Notes: a model not told the origin generated them from the sequence alone. DNA of 64,000 bases from Sphingomonas endophytica (GCF_001476895.1 NZ_LDTB01000013.1:1-64000); one strand, 5' to 3'; positions 17,834-26,272 are shown, counted from the stretch's first letter. A program made the numbers and translations.

Positions 17834-18110
17834 ACTCCGCGATCGTGAGCGCGGCGATCACCGCCTCCACGCGCGCGCACGGCTCCGCCCCCTGCCCCGC
17901 CACGTCGATCGGCGGCGCGCCGAGCGTCGGATGCACGGCGTTGAGAAACGGCAGCGCCGCGACCGCCCCCAGCCGCTCGATCGCCAGCCGGGTGACGCGG
18001 CTCTGCCGCTCCGCCCGGTCGGGGTCGAACCGGATGCGCGCGGCGCGGAAGGTGCGGGTGGCGCGCTGCTCCGCCTTTTGCCCGGTGCCCCCTTTGTCCG
18101 CGTCGCTCAC
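17826..18110 (-). CDS. MbcA/ParS/Xre C-terminal-like (DUF2384-type) small protein
   Basis: A 94-residue protein starting at GTG 18110, which overlaps the previous stop as GTGA. After a charged 35-residue leader, the segment RLAIERLGAVAALPFLNAVH with PTLGAPPIDVA and a closing VEAVIAAL helix follows the layout of the toxin-binding domain of MbcA/ParS antitoxins (helix, FLN..HP.LG..P.D, then VE..L). No N-terminal Xre helix-turn-helix is apparent, and no RES-domain toxin is adjacent. It could be an orphan antitoxin-like regulator or a subunit of a complex with the other three small gene products. The family resemblance is by eye only. Confidence 0.55.
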   Translation of the reverse strand: MSDADKGGTGQKAEQRATRTFRAARIRFDPDRAERQSRVTRLAIERLGAVAALPFLNAVHPTLGAPPIDVAGQGAEPCARVEAVIAALTIAECA

Positions 18111-18277
18111 GCCGCGACGAACGGGGCGCTGACCCCGCCCTCGACCTGTTCGCGGACGATCCGTGCGGCATAGCGGCGGGCGAGCTGGCCGTGCGCGCAC
18201 CGCGCCTCCGACCCGATCGCGGCAGCAGCCATCATCAGCGACACCTGATGGCGATGAAAGAGATAATTGAGGTCCAT
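18107..18277 (-). CDS. Short conserved-type protein MDLNYLFHRHQ (first gene of four-gene operon)
   Basis: A 56-residue protein beginning MDLNYLFHRHQVSLMMAAAA, a start I recognise as recurrent among short alphaproteobacterial proteins of unknown function. The middle (AHGQLARRYAARIVREQVEG) is a basic amphipathic helix. No signal peptide, Cys motif or membrane span is evident. The next gene starts within its stop (GTGA at 18107-18110), so the set is translationally coupled. The minus-strand sequence just upstream contains a TATGAT-like hexamer at 18359-18364 that could serve as a -10 element, with a poor -35. Function unknown. Confidence 0.6.
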   Translation of the reverse strand: MDLNYLFHRHQVSLMMAAAAIGSEARCAHGQLARRYAARIVREQVEGGVSAPFVAA

Positions 18278-18384
18278 GTCCCCACTCCCGGCAGACAAGC
18301 GGGAGCGCGCGCGGTCTCTCAGCCGTCGGCGCTTGTGACAATCTACCGACGATGCCGTATCATAACACGGCTTGGCACGATGTC

Positions 18385-19005
18385 CTAATGACGCATCGCC
18401 GCCATCGCCACGCCCGCCCCCATCACCGCGCCGCCGCCGACCCGCTGCGACCACATTCGTGCGCGCGGGCTGCGCAGCCAGCCGGATGCGCGCGATCCGG
18501 CGAGCGCGTACAGGCTGTCGGTCATCGCCGCGACGCCGGTGAAGGTCGCGACCAGGATCGCCGCCTGCAGGGTGTAGGAGCGCTCGGGCTGGATGAACTG
18601 TGTGGCGAAGGCGACGAAGAACATGATCGTCTTGGGATGGAAGGTGCCGACCGCGACATTGGTCAGAAAGGCGGCGCGCGGGGTGACGGCACGCGGCGGC
18701 GGCGCGTCCGCGGCCGGCGCGCGGCTGTTCAGGATCGCGATCAGCCCGATCACGAGCAGATAGGCCGCGCCCACCCATTTCAGCACCGTGAAGGCCAGCG
18801 CCGATGACGCGAGGATCGCTCCCGCGCCGAGCAGCGACACGGACATCGCGATCGTGTTGCCGACCGCCATTCCCGCGACCGACGCCAGCGCGGTCTTCCG
18901 CCCGGAACTGAACGCGAACCCCAGGATACTGGCAACGCCGGGACCGGGAATGACGCCCATCACGAACGACGCGCCGACGAACGCCAGCCAGAGATGCCAG
19001 TCCAT
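18385..19005 (-). CDS. LysE/RhtB-family exporter
   Basis: A 206-residue inner-membrane protein with about six helices. The N-terminal family motif GVIPGPGVASILGFAFSSGR (near residues 17-36) matches the LysE/RhtB signature, and the central FLTNVAVGTFHPKTIMFFVAFA corresponds to the N-P-K type loop, here His-Pro-Lys. These proteins export amino acids such as threonine, homoserine or lysine. The start at 19005 has GGGAGG just upstream; the gene lies 11 bp after ppc on the same strand. Co-transcription with PEP carboxylase, which feeds oxaloacetate and aspartate-family synthesis, is plausible but unproven. Substrate not determinable. Confidence 0.85.
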   Translation of the reverse strand: MDWHLWLAFVGASFVMGVIPGPGVASILGFAFSSGRKTALASVAGMAVGNTIAMSVSLLGAGAILASSALAFTVLKWVGAAYLLVIGLIAILNSRAPAADAPPPRAVTPRAAFLTNVAVGTFHPKTIMFFVAFATQFIQPERSYTLQAAILVATFTGVAAMTDSLYALAGSRASGWLRSPRARMWSQRVGGGAVMGAGVAMAAMRH

Positions 19006-19016
19006 CGCGACCTCCC

Positions 19017-21689
19017 TCAACCCGAATTGCGCAACGCGGTGGCGATGGCGTTGATCGACAGCAGGATGCCCTGCCGCACGCGCTCGTCCGCCTCGCCGGC
19101 GCGGTGGCGCTTCATCAGCTCGATCTGGAGCAGATTGAGCGGCTCGATATAGGGAAGGCGCAAACGGATCGACGCGTCGAGCGCGGGATGCCTCTCCAGC
19201 AGGTGCGCCTGCCCCGTCACGTCCAGCAAGCCGTCATGCGTGCGCTGCCAGCCGTCGCGGATCTGCCCGAAGATATGGTCGCGCAGTGCCTTGTCCTCGA
19301 CCAGCCCGGCATAGCGCTCCGCCAGCCCCATGTCGGATTTCGCCAGCACCATCTCCATGTTCGCGAGCGTCGCGGCGAACAGCGGCCAGCCCTGCGCCAT
19401 GTCCTTCAGGAGCGCGCGATCTTCGAACTGCGCGATCGCGTGCCCAACGCCGTACCAGCCCGGCAGCATCACGCGCGCCTGCGCCCAGCTGAACACCCAG
19501 GGGATCGCGCGCAGATCCTCGATCGCGTCGGATTGCTTGCGGCTGGCCGGGCGGCTGCCGATCTTCAGCCCCGCGATCTCGGCGATCGGCGTCATCTGGC
19601 GGAAGAAGGTGCGGAACCCCTCGGTCCCGTACACCAGCCCGCGATAGGCGGTGAAGGCATCGTCCGACAGCCGGTCCATCGCCGCGCCAAACGTCTCGTT
19701 GTCGCCGTTCGACAGCGCTTCCGGCTCCAGGCTGGCGAGCAGGGTCGCCGATGCCATCGCCTCCAGATTGGTCGCCGCACTCTCGCGCGTGCCATATTTG
19801 CCCGCGATCACCTCGCCCTGCTCGGTGATGCGGATGCGGCCCTGCACGGTGCCCGGCGGCTGCGCACGGATCGCCGCGAAGCTGCTGCCGCCGCCGCGCC
19901 CGACCGCGCCGCCGCGCCCGTGGAACAGCTGCATCCCGACACCGACCGCGTCGAAGACCGGCTTGAGCGCAGTCGACGCCTTCGACAATTGCCAGGTGGA
20001 GGTCAGGTAGCCACCGTCCTTGTTGCTGTCGGAATAGCCGATCATCACTTCCTGATGGCCGCGCGCGGTGGCGATCGCGCGCACCTCGGGAATGGCGAAC
20101 CATTCGGTCATGATCGCGGGCGCGGCCTCCAGATCCTCGATCGTCTCGAACAGCGGCACCGCCATGATCGCGGCGGTGGCCGGCGGACCGGGGCGGTAGA
20201 GGCCGACCTCCTTCAGCAGCAGCTGCACCTCGAGCAGGTCGGACACCGACTTGGTCATCGACACGATATATTGCCGGATCGCGGCAGGGCCGTAGGCGGC
20301 ATGCGCGTCGGCGGCCGCCTGCACGATCGCCAGTTCGCCCGCCGTCTCCTCCGAATAAGCGGCGAAGCGCGAGGTCAGCGGGCGCGGCGTCGCCAGCTCC
20401 TGCCGCAGCAGCATGACGCGCGCATCCTCGTCCAGCGCGGCGTAATCGGCGCACACGCCCGCGACCTTGAGCATCTCCGCGACCACGCGCTCGTGCACCG
20501 CGCTGTTCTGGCGCAGGTCGAGCGTGGCGAGATGGAAGCCGAACACGTCGACCGCGCGGATCAGCCGCCCGATCGCGCCGCCGCTGCCCAGCAGGCCGTC
20601 GCCGCCCGCCGACAGCGGCCGGGCGATCGCGATGAGGTCGGCACGCAAAGCCTTGGGGTCGGGATAGGGCTGGCCCTTCAGATGGCCGGGGCGCGGCGCA
20701 GGCTGGCCGGTCAGCTTGGCATAGGTGGCGGCGGTGCGCGCATAGATGCCTGCCAGCGCGCGACGATACGGCTCGTCGCTGCGCGTCTCCGACGTATCGC
20801 CGCTCGCCTCCGCCAGTGCCTGCACCGCGTCATCGACAGTGGCGTGATGCGCGGAGATCGACAGTTCCGCCCCCATCGCGTGCAGCTGTTCAAGGTAGAA
20901 GCCCAGCACCGCCTGCGCCGCCTTGGCGAGCGCGGTGCGGAGGGAGTCGGCGGTCACGAACGGGTTGCCGTCGCGGTCGCCGCCGATCCAGCTCCCCGGC
21001 CGCAGGAACGCGGGCACGCGCCCGCCCAGCGCGCGGTCCCAGCGCTGGTAGAGCGCCGGGATCACCGGCAGGAACACGTCACGCAGATAGCTCAGCGCGG
21101 TTTCCACCTCATCGACGACATACAGCCGCTCGCGCCGCAACACCCGCGTCTGCCACAGCAGCGCGACCTGCCGCACAATCGCCTCGTCGACCAGATCGCC
21201 ATCGGGGGTGGTGTCGCGCCCGGCGTCACGCAGCGCCATCAGCTGCGCGATGCGATTGCGGTGGTCGATCATGCTCTTGCGCCGCACCTCCGTCGGGTGC
21301 GCGGTCAGCACCGGCGCGACCAGCGCCTGTTCGAGCAGCGCGCGGACGCGGTCGGGGCCGACGCCCGTCTGTTCCAGCCGCGCCAGCGCCGAGGCGACGT
21401 CCGCACCCTCCTCCGCCGCGATCCCCTGCCGGTCCTCGGCCAGGTTGGCGAGCATCGAGAACAGCATGAAGCCCCGCACGAAATCGAGCGTCTCGTCGAG
21501 GTCCAGCGCGCCCAGCTCCGCATCCGGCGACCCCTGATGGTTGCCGCGATGCCGCTCCACCGAGGCGGAGCGGATCGCTTCGGTCCGCTCGTACAGCGTC
21601 TCCCCGCCATAAGCGCGAATCACATCCCCCAGCACGCGGCCGAGGTAGCGGACATCAGGATTGTTCGTGATCGGGGGCAAGGTGCTCAT
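19017..21689 (-). CDS. ppc: Phosphoenolpyruvate carboxylase
   Basis: An 890-residue enzyme carboxylating PEP to oxaloacetate, the main anaplerotic step. Diagnostic motifs are all present: the catalytic-His segment VLTAHPTEVRRKS near residue 133, the PEP-binding FHGRGGAVGRGGG, the bicarbonate/PEP site GYSDSNKDGGYLTSTWQ, and the C-terminal allosteric end (LRLPYIEPLNLLQIELMKR). Length is normal. The start MSTLPPITNNPDVRYLG fits the family, whose N-terminus is followed by LLGEVLG-type sequence. It lies on the minus strand upstream of the LysE exporter and 73 bp downstream of the EF-hand lipoprotein. The opposite-strand reading frames within it are shadows. Confidence 0.96.
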   Translation of the reverse strand: MSTLPPITNNPDVRYLGRVLGDVIRAYGGETLYERTEAIRSASVERHRGNHQGSPDAELGALDLDETLDFVRGFMLFSMLANLAEDRQGIAAEEGADVASALARLEQTGVGPDRVRALLEQALVAPVLTAHPTEVRRKSMIDHRNRIAQLMALRDAGRDTTPDGDLVDEAIVRQVALLWQTRVLRRERLYVVDEVETALSYLRDVFLPVIPALYQRWDRALGGRVPAFLRPGSWIGGDRDGNPFVTADSLRTALAKAAQAVLGFYLEQLHAMGAELSISAHHATVDDAVQALAEASGDTSETRSDEPYRRALAGIYARTAATYAKLTGQPAPRPGHLKGQPYPDPKALRADLIAIARPLSAGGDGLLGSGGAIGRLIRAVDVFGFHLATLDLRQNSAVHERVVAEMLKVAGVCADYAALDEDARVMLLRQELATPRPLTSRFAAYSEETAGELAIVQAAADAHAAYGPAAIRQYIVSMTKSVSDLLEVQLLLKEVGLYRPGPPATAAIMAVPLFETIEDLEAAPAIMTEWFAIPEVRAIATARGHQEVMIGYSDSNKDGGYLTSTWQLSKASTALKPVFDAVGVGMQLFHGRGGAVGRGGGSSFAAIRAQPPGTVQGRIRITEQGEVIAGKYGTRESAATNLEAMASATLLASLEPEALSNGDNETFGAAMDRLSDDAFTAYRGLVYGTEGFRTFFRQMTPIAEIAGLKIGSRPASRKQSDAIEDLRAIPWVFSWAQARVMLPGWYGVGHAIAQFEDRALLKDMAQGWPLFAATLANMEMVLAKSDMGLAERYAGLVEDKALRDHIFGQIRDGWQRTHDGLLDVTGQAHLLERHPALDASIRLRLPYIEPLNLLQIELMKRHRAGEADERVRQGILLSINAIATALRNSG

Positions 21690-21762
21690 GCCGCCTTGCT
21701 GCGCTGCCGCAACTTCGCGGTCAATGATTGTTTGCTGCTTCCGCCTCGCTATTTGCTATCCG

Positions 21763-22194
21763 TTAGTTGCGCGGGGCGATCGTATTGGCTGGCTCCTCGG
21801 CCGGGGTCGGCAGATCGGTCTCGTGCAGTTCGCGCGCGCGTTCGCGCTCGTCGCTCGTCACGGTACCGTCGTGGTTGATATCCTGCGCATCGAACCGCCC
21901 CATCATCCAGGCGCTCCATTCCTCGTTGGAAATCGCGCCGTCCTTGTTGCGGTCGATCTGCTCGAAGCGCGCCACCAGCCGCTTGGGCAGTTCGTTGCGC
22001 GTCAGCTTGTCGTCGTGGTTGACGTCCAGCCGGCGGAAGCGGCGCTCCACCACGCCGCCGAAGTCCAGCCGCGACATCACGAACGGCGGGACGTAATTCG
22101 CCAGCGCGGCCTGTTCCTCCGCGCTTGGCTCCTTCGCACGCCCCGAACATGCGGCGAGCGCCAGCGCGCCCGCGATCACCACCATCACCCGCAT
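21763..22194 (-). CDS. EF-hand calcium-binding lipoprotein
   Basis: A 143-residue protein with a lipoprotein signal: MRVMVVIAGALALAAC, with a lipobox LAAC (acylated Cys16). Three consecutive 12-residue EF-hand loops are visible: DVNHDDKLTRNE, DRNKDGAISNEE and DINHDGTVTSDE, each with Asp at position 1, Asp or Asn at 3 and 5, and Glu at 12. A periplasmic, membrane-tethered calcium-binding protein is indicated. GGAGG lies about 11 nt upstream of the ATG at 22194; an alternative ATG at 22185 still keeps the lipobox. It lies 16 bp after the HNH nuclease gene on the same strand. Ca2+ binding follows from the loop chemistry; the partner is unknown. Confidence 0.8.
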   Translation of the reverse strand: MRVMVVIAGALALAACSGRAKEPSAEEQAALANYVPPFVMSRLDFGGVVERRFRRLDVNHDDKLTRNELPKRLVARFEQIDRNKDGAISNEEWSAWMMGRFDAQDINHDGTVTSDERERARELHETDLPTPAEEPANTIAPRN

Positions 22195-22210
22195 GTTCGA
22201 CTCGTCCTCC

Positions 22211-22780
22211 TCAGGCGTCCAGTTCTACGTCCCAGTAGAGCCAGTCGTGCCACGTCTCATGCAGATAATTGGGCGGAAAGCGACGACCATGTTCCTGAAG
22301 CTGCCAGCTGGTCGGCCGGATCGGCTCGATCGCCAGCGGCATCGCCGCCTGTTTCGGCGTGCGGCCGCCCTTCTTCAGGTTGCACGGCGCGCAGGCGGTG
22401 ACGACATTCTCCCACGTCGTCCGCCCGCCCTGCGCGCGCGGGATGACATGGTCGAACGTCAGGTCGCGCACCGCGCTGCCGCAATATTGGCAGGCGAAGG
22501 TATCCCGCAGGAACAGGTTGAAGCGCGTGAAGGCCGGAAATTGCGACGGCCGCACGAACTGCCTGAGCGCGATGACCGATGGCAGGCGCATCGTCATGTT
22601 CGGGCTGTGCACCTCGCGCTCGTAATGCGCGACGATGTCGACCCGTTCGAGGAACACCGCCTTCACCGCTGTCTGCCACGGCCAGATGCTGAGCGGATAA
22701 TAGGACAACGGGGTGTAATCGGCGTTGAGCACCAAGGTCGGACAGGAGTCCGGGTGCCGTATCAGGTCGGGATGGAACAC
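22211..22780 (-). CDS. HNH endonuclease
   Basis: A 189-residue protein with a treble-clef HNH domain: zinc-binding CQYCG near residue 98, the catalytic core TFDHVIPRAQGGRTTWENVV, then CAPCN as the second zinc Cys pair. The N-terminus (DSCPTLVLNADYTPLSYYPL) is typical of the chromosomal HNH family found singly in most alphaproteobacteria, whose role is unsettled. The start is GTG at 22780 with GGGGGA upstream, preferred over extended starts that would run into the pepP promoter region. It is not in a phage or restriction context. It is divergent from aminopeptidase P over 199 bp. Confidence 0.86.
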   Translation of the reverse strand: MFHPDLIRHPDSCPTLVLNADYTPLSYYPLSIWPWQTAVKAVFLERVDIVAHYEREVHSPNMTMRLPSVIALRQFVRPSQFPAFTRFNLFLRDTFACQYCGSAVRDLTFDHVIPRAQGGRTTWENVVTACAPCNLKKGGRTPKQAAMPLAIEPIRPTSWQLQEHGRRFPPNYLHETWHDWLYWDVELDA

Positions 22781-22979
22781 GTCAGAACGTCCCCCTTCAC
22801 CTTGACTGGTCGTGCCAGACGCTTTCGCGCCGTGGCGTGACGCCATGATGACAGGACGCACGCGACGCTTCAAGAGTCAGGCGGCGGGCGGGAATGACGG
22901 TGCGCGCGCAAGGCACGGAGAACCAAGCGACGTCCCGCACGGGATGACGATGCCGCGCGATTATGGCACCTGTCGCGCC

Positions 22980-24776
22980 ATGACCGCCTCGCAGAACCTC
23001 GCCGCGCTCCGTGCGCAACTCGCCACCGACCGGCTGGACGGCTTCGTCGTGCCGCTGACCGACGAACATATGAGCGAATATGTCGGCGGCTATGCGCAGC
23101 GGCTGGCGTGGTTGACCGGGTTCGGCGGCTCGGCGGGCAGCGCGGTGGTGCTGGCCGATCGCGCGGCGATCTTCACCGACGGGCGCTACACGATCCAGGT
23201 CCGCGAACAGGTGTCCGCCACCGACTGGGAATTCGTCGGCGTGCCCGAGCACAGCGTCGCCGGCTGGCTGGCGGTCCATGCCTGCACCGGCGCGCGGATC
23301 GGCTACGACCCGTGGCTGCACACTCGCGGCTGGGTGGAGGAAGCGCGCGCGGTGCTGACGGCGCGCGGTGCCGAACTGGTCGCGGTGGCGCGCAACCCGA
23401 TCGACGCAGTCTGGCACGATCGCCCCGCCCCCTCGCCAGCACCGCTCTCGGTACAACCCGAGGCGCTGGCCGGCGAAAGCTCCGCCGCGAAGCGCGCCGC
23501 CGTCGCCGACTGGCTGGCGGAACAGGGCGCGGACGCGGTGGTGGTGCCGGCGCTCGATTCGATCGCCTGGCTGTTCAACGTGCGCGGCCGCGATGTGGCG
23601 CGTACCCCGGTCGCGCTCTCCTATGCGGTGATCCATGCCGATGGAACCGCCGACCTGTTCGTCGCGCCCGACAAGGTCACGCCGGCGGTCGCCGAGCATC
23701 TCGGCAATGCCGTGCATCTCCACCCGCGCGATACCTTCGCGACCGCGCTGACGCGCTTCGGGGGCCAGCGCGTCGCGATCGACCCCGCATTGGCGGTCGC
23801 CGCGATCTTCGACGCGGTGGAGGCGGGCGGCGGCAGCGCGCTACCGCTGCGCGACCCGACGATCGTAGCCAAGGCGTGCAAGAACCCGGTCGAGATCGCC
23901 GGGCACCGCGCGGCCTCGCTGCGCGACGGTGCGGCGGTGACGCGCTTCCTGCGCTGGATCGCCGATGCGGCACCGCGCGGCGGGCAGACCGAATTGTCGG
24001 CCGCCGCAGAGCTGCTGCGCTTCCGCGAGAAGAGCGGGATCCTGCGCGACCTGTCGTTCGACACGATCAGCGCGACCGGGCCGAACGGCGCGCTGCCGCA
24101 TTATCACGTCACGCCGGAATCGAACCGCGCGATCGAATGCGGGCACCTCTATCTGATCGATTCGGGCGGCCAGTATGACGACGGCACCACCGACCTGACG
24201 CGCGTCGTGCCGGTCGGCACTCCGACGCCGGAAATGCGCGACCGCTACACCCGCGTGCTGAAGGGCCATATCGCGCTCGCCACCGCCGTCTTCCCGCACG
24301 GCACGACCGGCGCCCAACTCGACGCGCTCGCCCGCGCGCCGCTCTGGCAGGCGGGACTGGATTATGCGCACGGCACCGGGCACGGCGTCGGCAGCTTCCT
24401 GTCGGTGCATGAAGGCCCGGCGCGGATCGCCAAGCCGAGCTATCCGGGCGCCGGCCCGTCCGAGCCGCTGCGCCCGGGCATGATCCTGTCGAACGAGCCG
24501 GGCTATTACAAGGCGGGCGAGTACGGGATCCGGATCGAGAACCTGCTGCTGGTCGTCCCCCGCACCCCGCCCGGCGGCGAGGCGGAGATGCTGGCGTTCG
24601 AGACGCTGACCCTGGCGCCGCTGGATCGCGACCTGATCGAGATTACGCTGTTAACGACGGCAGAGCTGATGTGGATCAACGATTATCATCAGCAGGTTGC
24701 GACATCATTGGCGCCGCTGCTGGAGCAGGAGGATCGCACATGGCTGCAATCAAGGTGCTCGCCCGTGGCGTTCTGA
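22980..24776 (+). CDS. pepP: Xaa-Pro aminopeptidase (M24B, APP2-type)
   Basis: A 598-residue protein of the long aminopeptidase P type: two creatinase-like N-terminal domains, then an M24 pita-bread catalytic domain from about residue 320. Metal ligands are recognisable in LYLIDSGGQYDDGTTDLTR (two Asp), GTGHGVGSFLSVHEGP (His), NEPGYYKAGEYGIRIENLLL (Glu), and FETLTLAPLD (Glu). It removes N-terminal residues preceding proline in the cytoplasm. The ATG at 22980 is the last of several in-frame starts and gives MTASQNLAALRAQLA, the usual family N-terminus. The gene ends inside a downstream small reading frame that begins at 24740. Confidence 0.92.
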   Translation: MTASQNLAALRAQLATDRLDGFVVPLTDEHMSEYVGGYAQRLAWLTGFGGSAGSAVVLADRAAIFTDGRYTIQVREQVSATDWEFVGVPEHSVAGWLAVHACTGARIGYDPWLHTRGWVEEARAVLTARGAELVAVARNPIDAVWHDRPAPSPAPLSVQPEALAGESSAAKRAAVADWLAEQGADAVVVPALDSIAWLFNVRGRDVARTPVALSYAVIHADGTADLFVAPDKVTPAVAEHLGNAVHLHPRDTFATALTRFGGQRVAIDPALAVAAIFDAVEAGGGSALPLRDPTIVAKACKNPVEIAGHRAASLRDGAAVTRFLRWIADAAPRGGQTELSAAAELLRFREKSGILRDLSFDTISATGPNGALPHYHVTPESNRAIECGHLYLIDSGGQYDDGTTDLTRVVPVGTPTPEMRDRYTRVLKGHIALATAVFPHGTTGAQLDALARAPLWQAGLDYAHGTGHGVGSFLSVHEGPARIAKPSYPGAGPSEPLRPGMILSNEPGYYKAGEYGIRIENLLLVVPRTPPGGEAEMLAFETLTLAPLDRDLIEITLLTTAELMWINDYHQQVATSLAPLLEQEDRTWLQSRCSPVAF

Positions 24777-24873
24777 TCGCGTCGGCGCTGCTGGCGGCGT
24801 TCGGCGCCACGTCACTGGGGTGTGGCAGGCGATCGACGCCACCTTCACGATCGGTCATCGGGCGTTGCGGTGA
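24740..24873 (+). pseudogene. Small membrane protein, probably frameshifted in a G-run
   Basis: A strong AGGAGGA lies 6 nt before an ATG at 24740, inside the 3' end of pepP. The first 27 codons encode a hydrophobic helix (MAAIKVLARGVLIASALLAA). At the GGGG run 24817-24820 the frame then reads through Arg-rich sequence antisense to another gene. One additional G would instead continue as VWQAIDATFTIGHRALR and stop at 24871-24873, giving a coherent 44-residue single-pass protein. I therefore annotate a short CDS with a suspected 1-base deletion, either genuine or a sequencing error. No family was recognised. Confidence 0.4.
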
Positions 24874-24997
24874 CGCCCCCGTCGCCCGAGGGGGCGGCAT
24901 CCTCGGCGGCCACCCCGCGCGCCTGTTCCTTGCGGCGGCGCAGGTTGGCCCTCAATTGCGCGGCAAGGCGCGCGGCGCGGTCGTCGTGATCGCTCAT
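24845..24997 (-). CDS. Short conserved-type protein MSDHDDRAARLAAQLR
   Basis: A 50-residue protein starting MSDHDDRAARLAAQLRANLR, continuing RRKEQARG and ending in an acidic, Gly/Asp-rich tail. The amphipathic AARLAAQLRANLRRRKEQAR helix is a pattern I know from very short proteins conserved in sphingomonads. It has no membrane span. The coding strand is minus; it ends 29 bp inside the 3' end of the suspected small membrane gene on the plus strand, so the pair is convergent. It lies immediately upstream of, and divergent from, the tRNA-Thr gene. Function unknown. Confidence 0.55.
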   Translation of the reverse strand: MSDHDDRAARLAAQLRANLRRRKEQARGVAAEDAAPSGDGGVTATPDDRS

Positions 24998-25028
24998 CGC
25001 GAATATGCGCTAGCGACGCGGATCGTGC

Positions 25029-25057
25029 TTGACAATCGCGGCCATGTCGGCTCTTAG
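25029..25057 (+). promoter_or_regulatory. Candidate sigma-70 promoter of tRNA-Thr
   Basis: A perfect -35 hexamer TTGACA (25029-25034), a 17-nt spacer and a weak -10 TCTTAG (25052-25057) lie 28 nt before the mature tRNA start. The strong -35 with a poor -10 is common for alphaproteobacterial stable RNA promoters. Confidence 0.45.
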
Positions 25058-25085
25058 GCCCGCTCCCGCCGACGACGTGGGAAGT

Positions 25086-25160
<75 letters not shown>

Positions 25161-25200
25161 TTTTTCCCGACGATCGATGGATTCATCACCCCGGCCGGGG

Positions 25201-25716
25201 TCAGTCGTTCGCCGCGGCCAGCGTCGGCGTCATGCCGGCCGGCGACAGGATCTCGATCCAGTAACCGTCGGGATCGGCGATGAAGGCGATGTCCTTCATC
25301 TGCCCGTGCTGCGGGCGCTTCCTGAACGGCACGCCCAGTTCCTCGAACCGTGCGCAGGCCGCCGCCACGTCGGGCACCGAGATGCCGATATGGCCGAAGC
25401 CGCGCGGGTCGTCGTTGCCGTGGTGATAACCGGCGAAGTCGGGGTCGCTTTCGGTGCCCCAATTGTGCGTCAGCTCCAGCGTCGTCTCGCGCGCGAAGAT
25501 GAAGCGCGCGCGCTCCGCGGGATCGTCCGGGACCGTCTCTCCGTCCGCCAGATAGGCCAGGAAATAGAGCGAAAAGCGCATCGCCGGAAAATCCAGCTTC
25601 TGAAGCAACGCCATGCCCAGCACCTCGCGGTAGAAGGCCAGCGACGGCTGCGGATCGCGGATGCGCAGCATCGTCTGGTTCAGCGCGAAGCCATCGGTGC
25701 CGGGGGTGCGGGGCAT
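25201..25716 (-). CDS. gloA: Lactoylglutathione lyase (glyoxalase I)
   Basis: A 171-residue VOC-fold enzyme converting the methylglyoxal-glutathione hemithioacetal to S-lactoylglutathione. Metal ligands are visible in order: Gln14 in [10 protein letters not shown], Glu in [10 protein letters not shown], His in GFGHIGISV and Glu in GYWIEIL. The length and the insertion between the two halves (LPDFP-type [15 protein letters not shown]) match the zinc-dependent, longer glyoxalase I class shared by eukaryotes and pseudomonads. It lies 13 bp downstream of ohr on the same strand, suggesting a shared stress-defence transcript. Cytoplasmic. Confidence 0.93.
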   Translation of the reverse strand: MPRTPGTDGFALNQTMLRIRDPQPSLAFYREVLGMALLQKLDFPAMRFSLYFLAYLADGETVPDDPAERARFIFARETTLELTHNWGTESDPDFAGYHHGNDDPRGFGHIGISVPDVAAACARFEELGVPFRKRPQHGQMKDIAFIADPDGYWIEILSPAGMTPTLAAAND

Positions 25717-25729
25717 GGCGGAAGCTTCC

Positions 25730-26155
25730 TTATGCGATGGTCAGGCCGACATCGACGTTGCCGCGCGTCGCGTTCGAATACGGGCAGATCTGGTGCGCGG
25801 TATCGACCAGCGTCTGCGCCTCGTCCCGCGCCACGCCGGGCAGTTCCACGACCAGGTCGGCGGTGATGCCGAACCCACCCGCCGAACGCGGGCCGATGCC
25901 GACGGTTGCGGTGACCTTCGTATCGGCGGGTACCTTCAGCTTCAACTGCTGCCCGGCCGCCTTGAGCGCGCCGATGAAACAGGCCGAATAGCCGGCGGCG
26001 AACAATTGCTCGGGATTGGCACCCTGCCCGCCGGCGCCACCGAGTTCCTTCGGCGTGGAAAGTGCGACCTCGAACGTGCCGTCCTCGGTGCGGGCGTGAC
26101 CATCGCGGCCACCGGTGGCGGAGGCGGTGGTGCGATACAGAACGTCGACGGACAT
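25730..26155 (-). CDS. ohr: Organic hydroperoxide resistance peroxidase Ohr
   Basis: A 141-residue protein of the Ohr/OsmC family, reducing organic peroxides with a Cys pair: Cys59 in [10 protein letters not shown] (peroxidatic) and Cys124 in [13 protein letters not shown] (resolving). The N-terminal [18 protein letters not shown] and the [13 protein letters not shown] helix are characteristic of Ohr rather than OsmC. The divergent gene at 26273 encodes the matching MarR-type repressor, and palindromic operators lie between them. The expected reducing partner is a lipoylated protein, per the family. Cytoplasmic. Confidence 0.95.
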   Translation of the reverse strand: MSVDVLYRTTASATGGRDGHARTEDGTFEVALSTPKELGGAGGQGANPEQLFAAGYSACFIGALKAAGQQLKLKVPADTKVTATVGIGPRSAGGFGITADLVVELPGVARDEAQTLVDTAHQICPYSNATRGNVDVGLTIA

Positions 26156-26177
26156 GCGGCAACTCCTTTTGATGTTT

Positions 26178-26197
26178 CGATAATTATTATCGCGATA
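26178..26197. promoter_or_regulatory. Overlapping palindromic operators near ohr (OhrR-type)
   Basis: CGATAATTATTATCG (26178-26192) is a 15-bp palindrome centred on T26185. It overlaps TATCGCGATA (26188-26197). Both lie within 45 bp upstream of ohr on its promoter side. AT-rich palindromes of this type are OhrR boxes in alphaproteobacteria. Confidence 0.65.
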
Positions 26198-26234
26198 CCT
26201 TTTAGCCGCACGTAGCGAGCAAGTCCAGCGAAAA

Positions 26235-26250
26235 CATTATCGCGATAATG
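26235..26250. promoter_or_regulatory. Palindromic operator upstream of ohrR
   Basis: CATTATCGCGATAATG is a perfect 16-bp palindrome lying 22 nt before the ohrR start. It shares the TATCGCGATA core with the ohr-proximal site, which fits autoregulation of ohrR and shared control of ohr. Confidence 0.7.
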
Positions 26251-26272
26251 AAACTGGTGCTAGGACAGGAGT

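Noticed and set aside
19104..21878. A 924-codon open frame on the plus strand opposite ppc
   Set aside because: It is a GC-rich shadow: Arg/Gln/His-dominated composition, no domain, and the antisense ppc has every catalytic motif.
22211..22780. HNH gene as a phage or restriction remnant
   Set aside because: It belongs to the chromosomal single-HNH type and has no phage genes or methyltransferase nearby.
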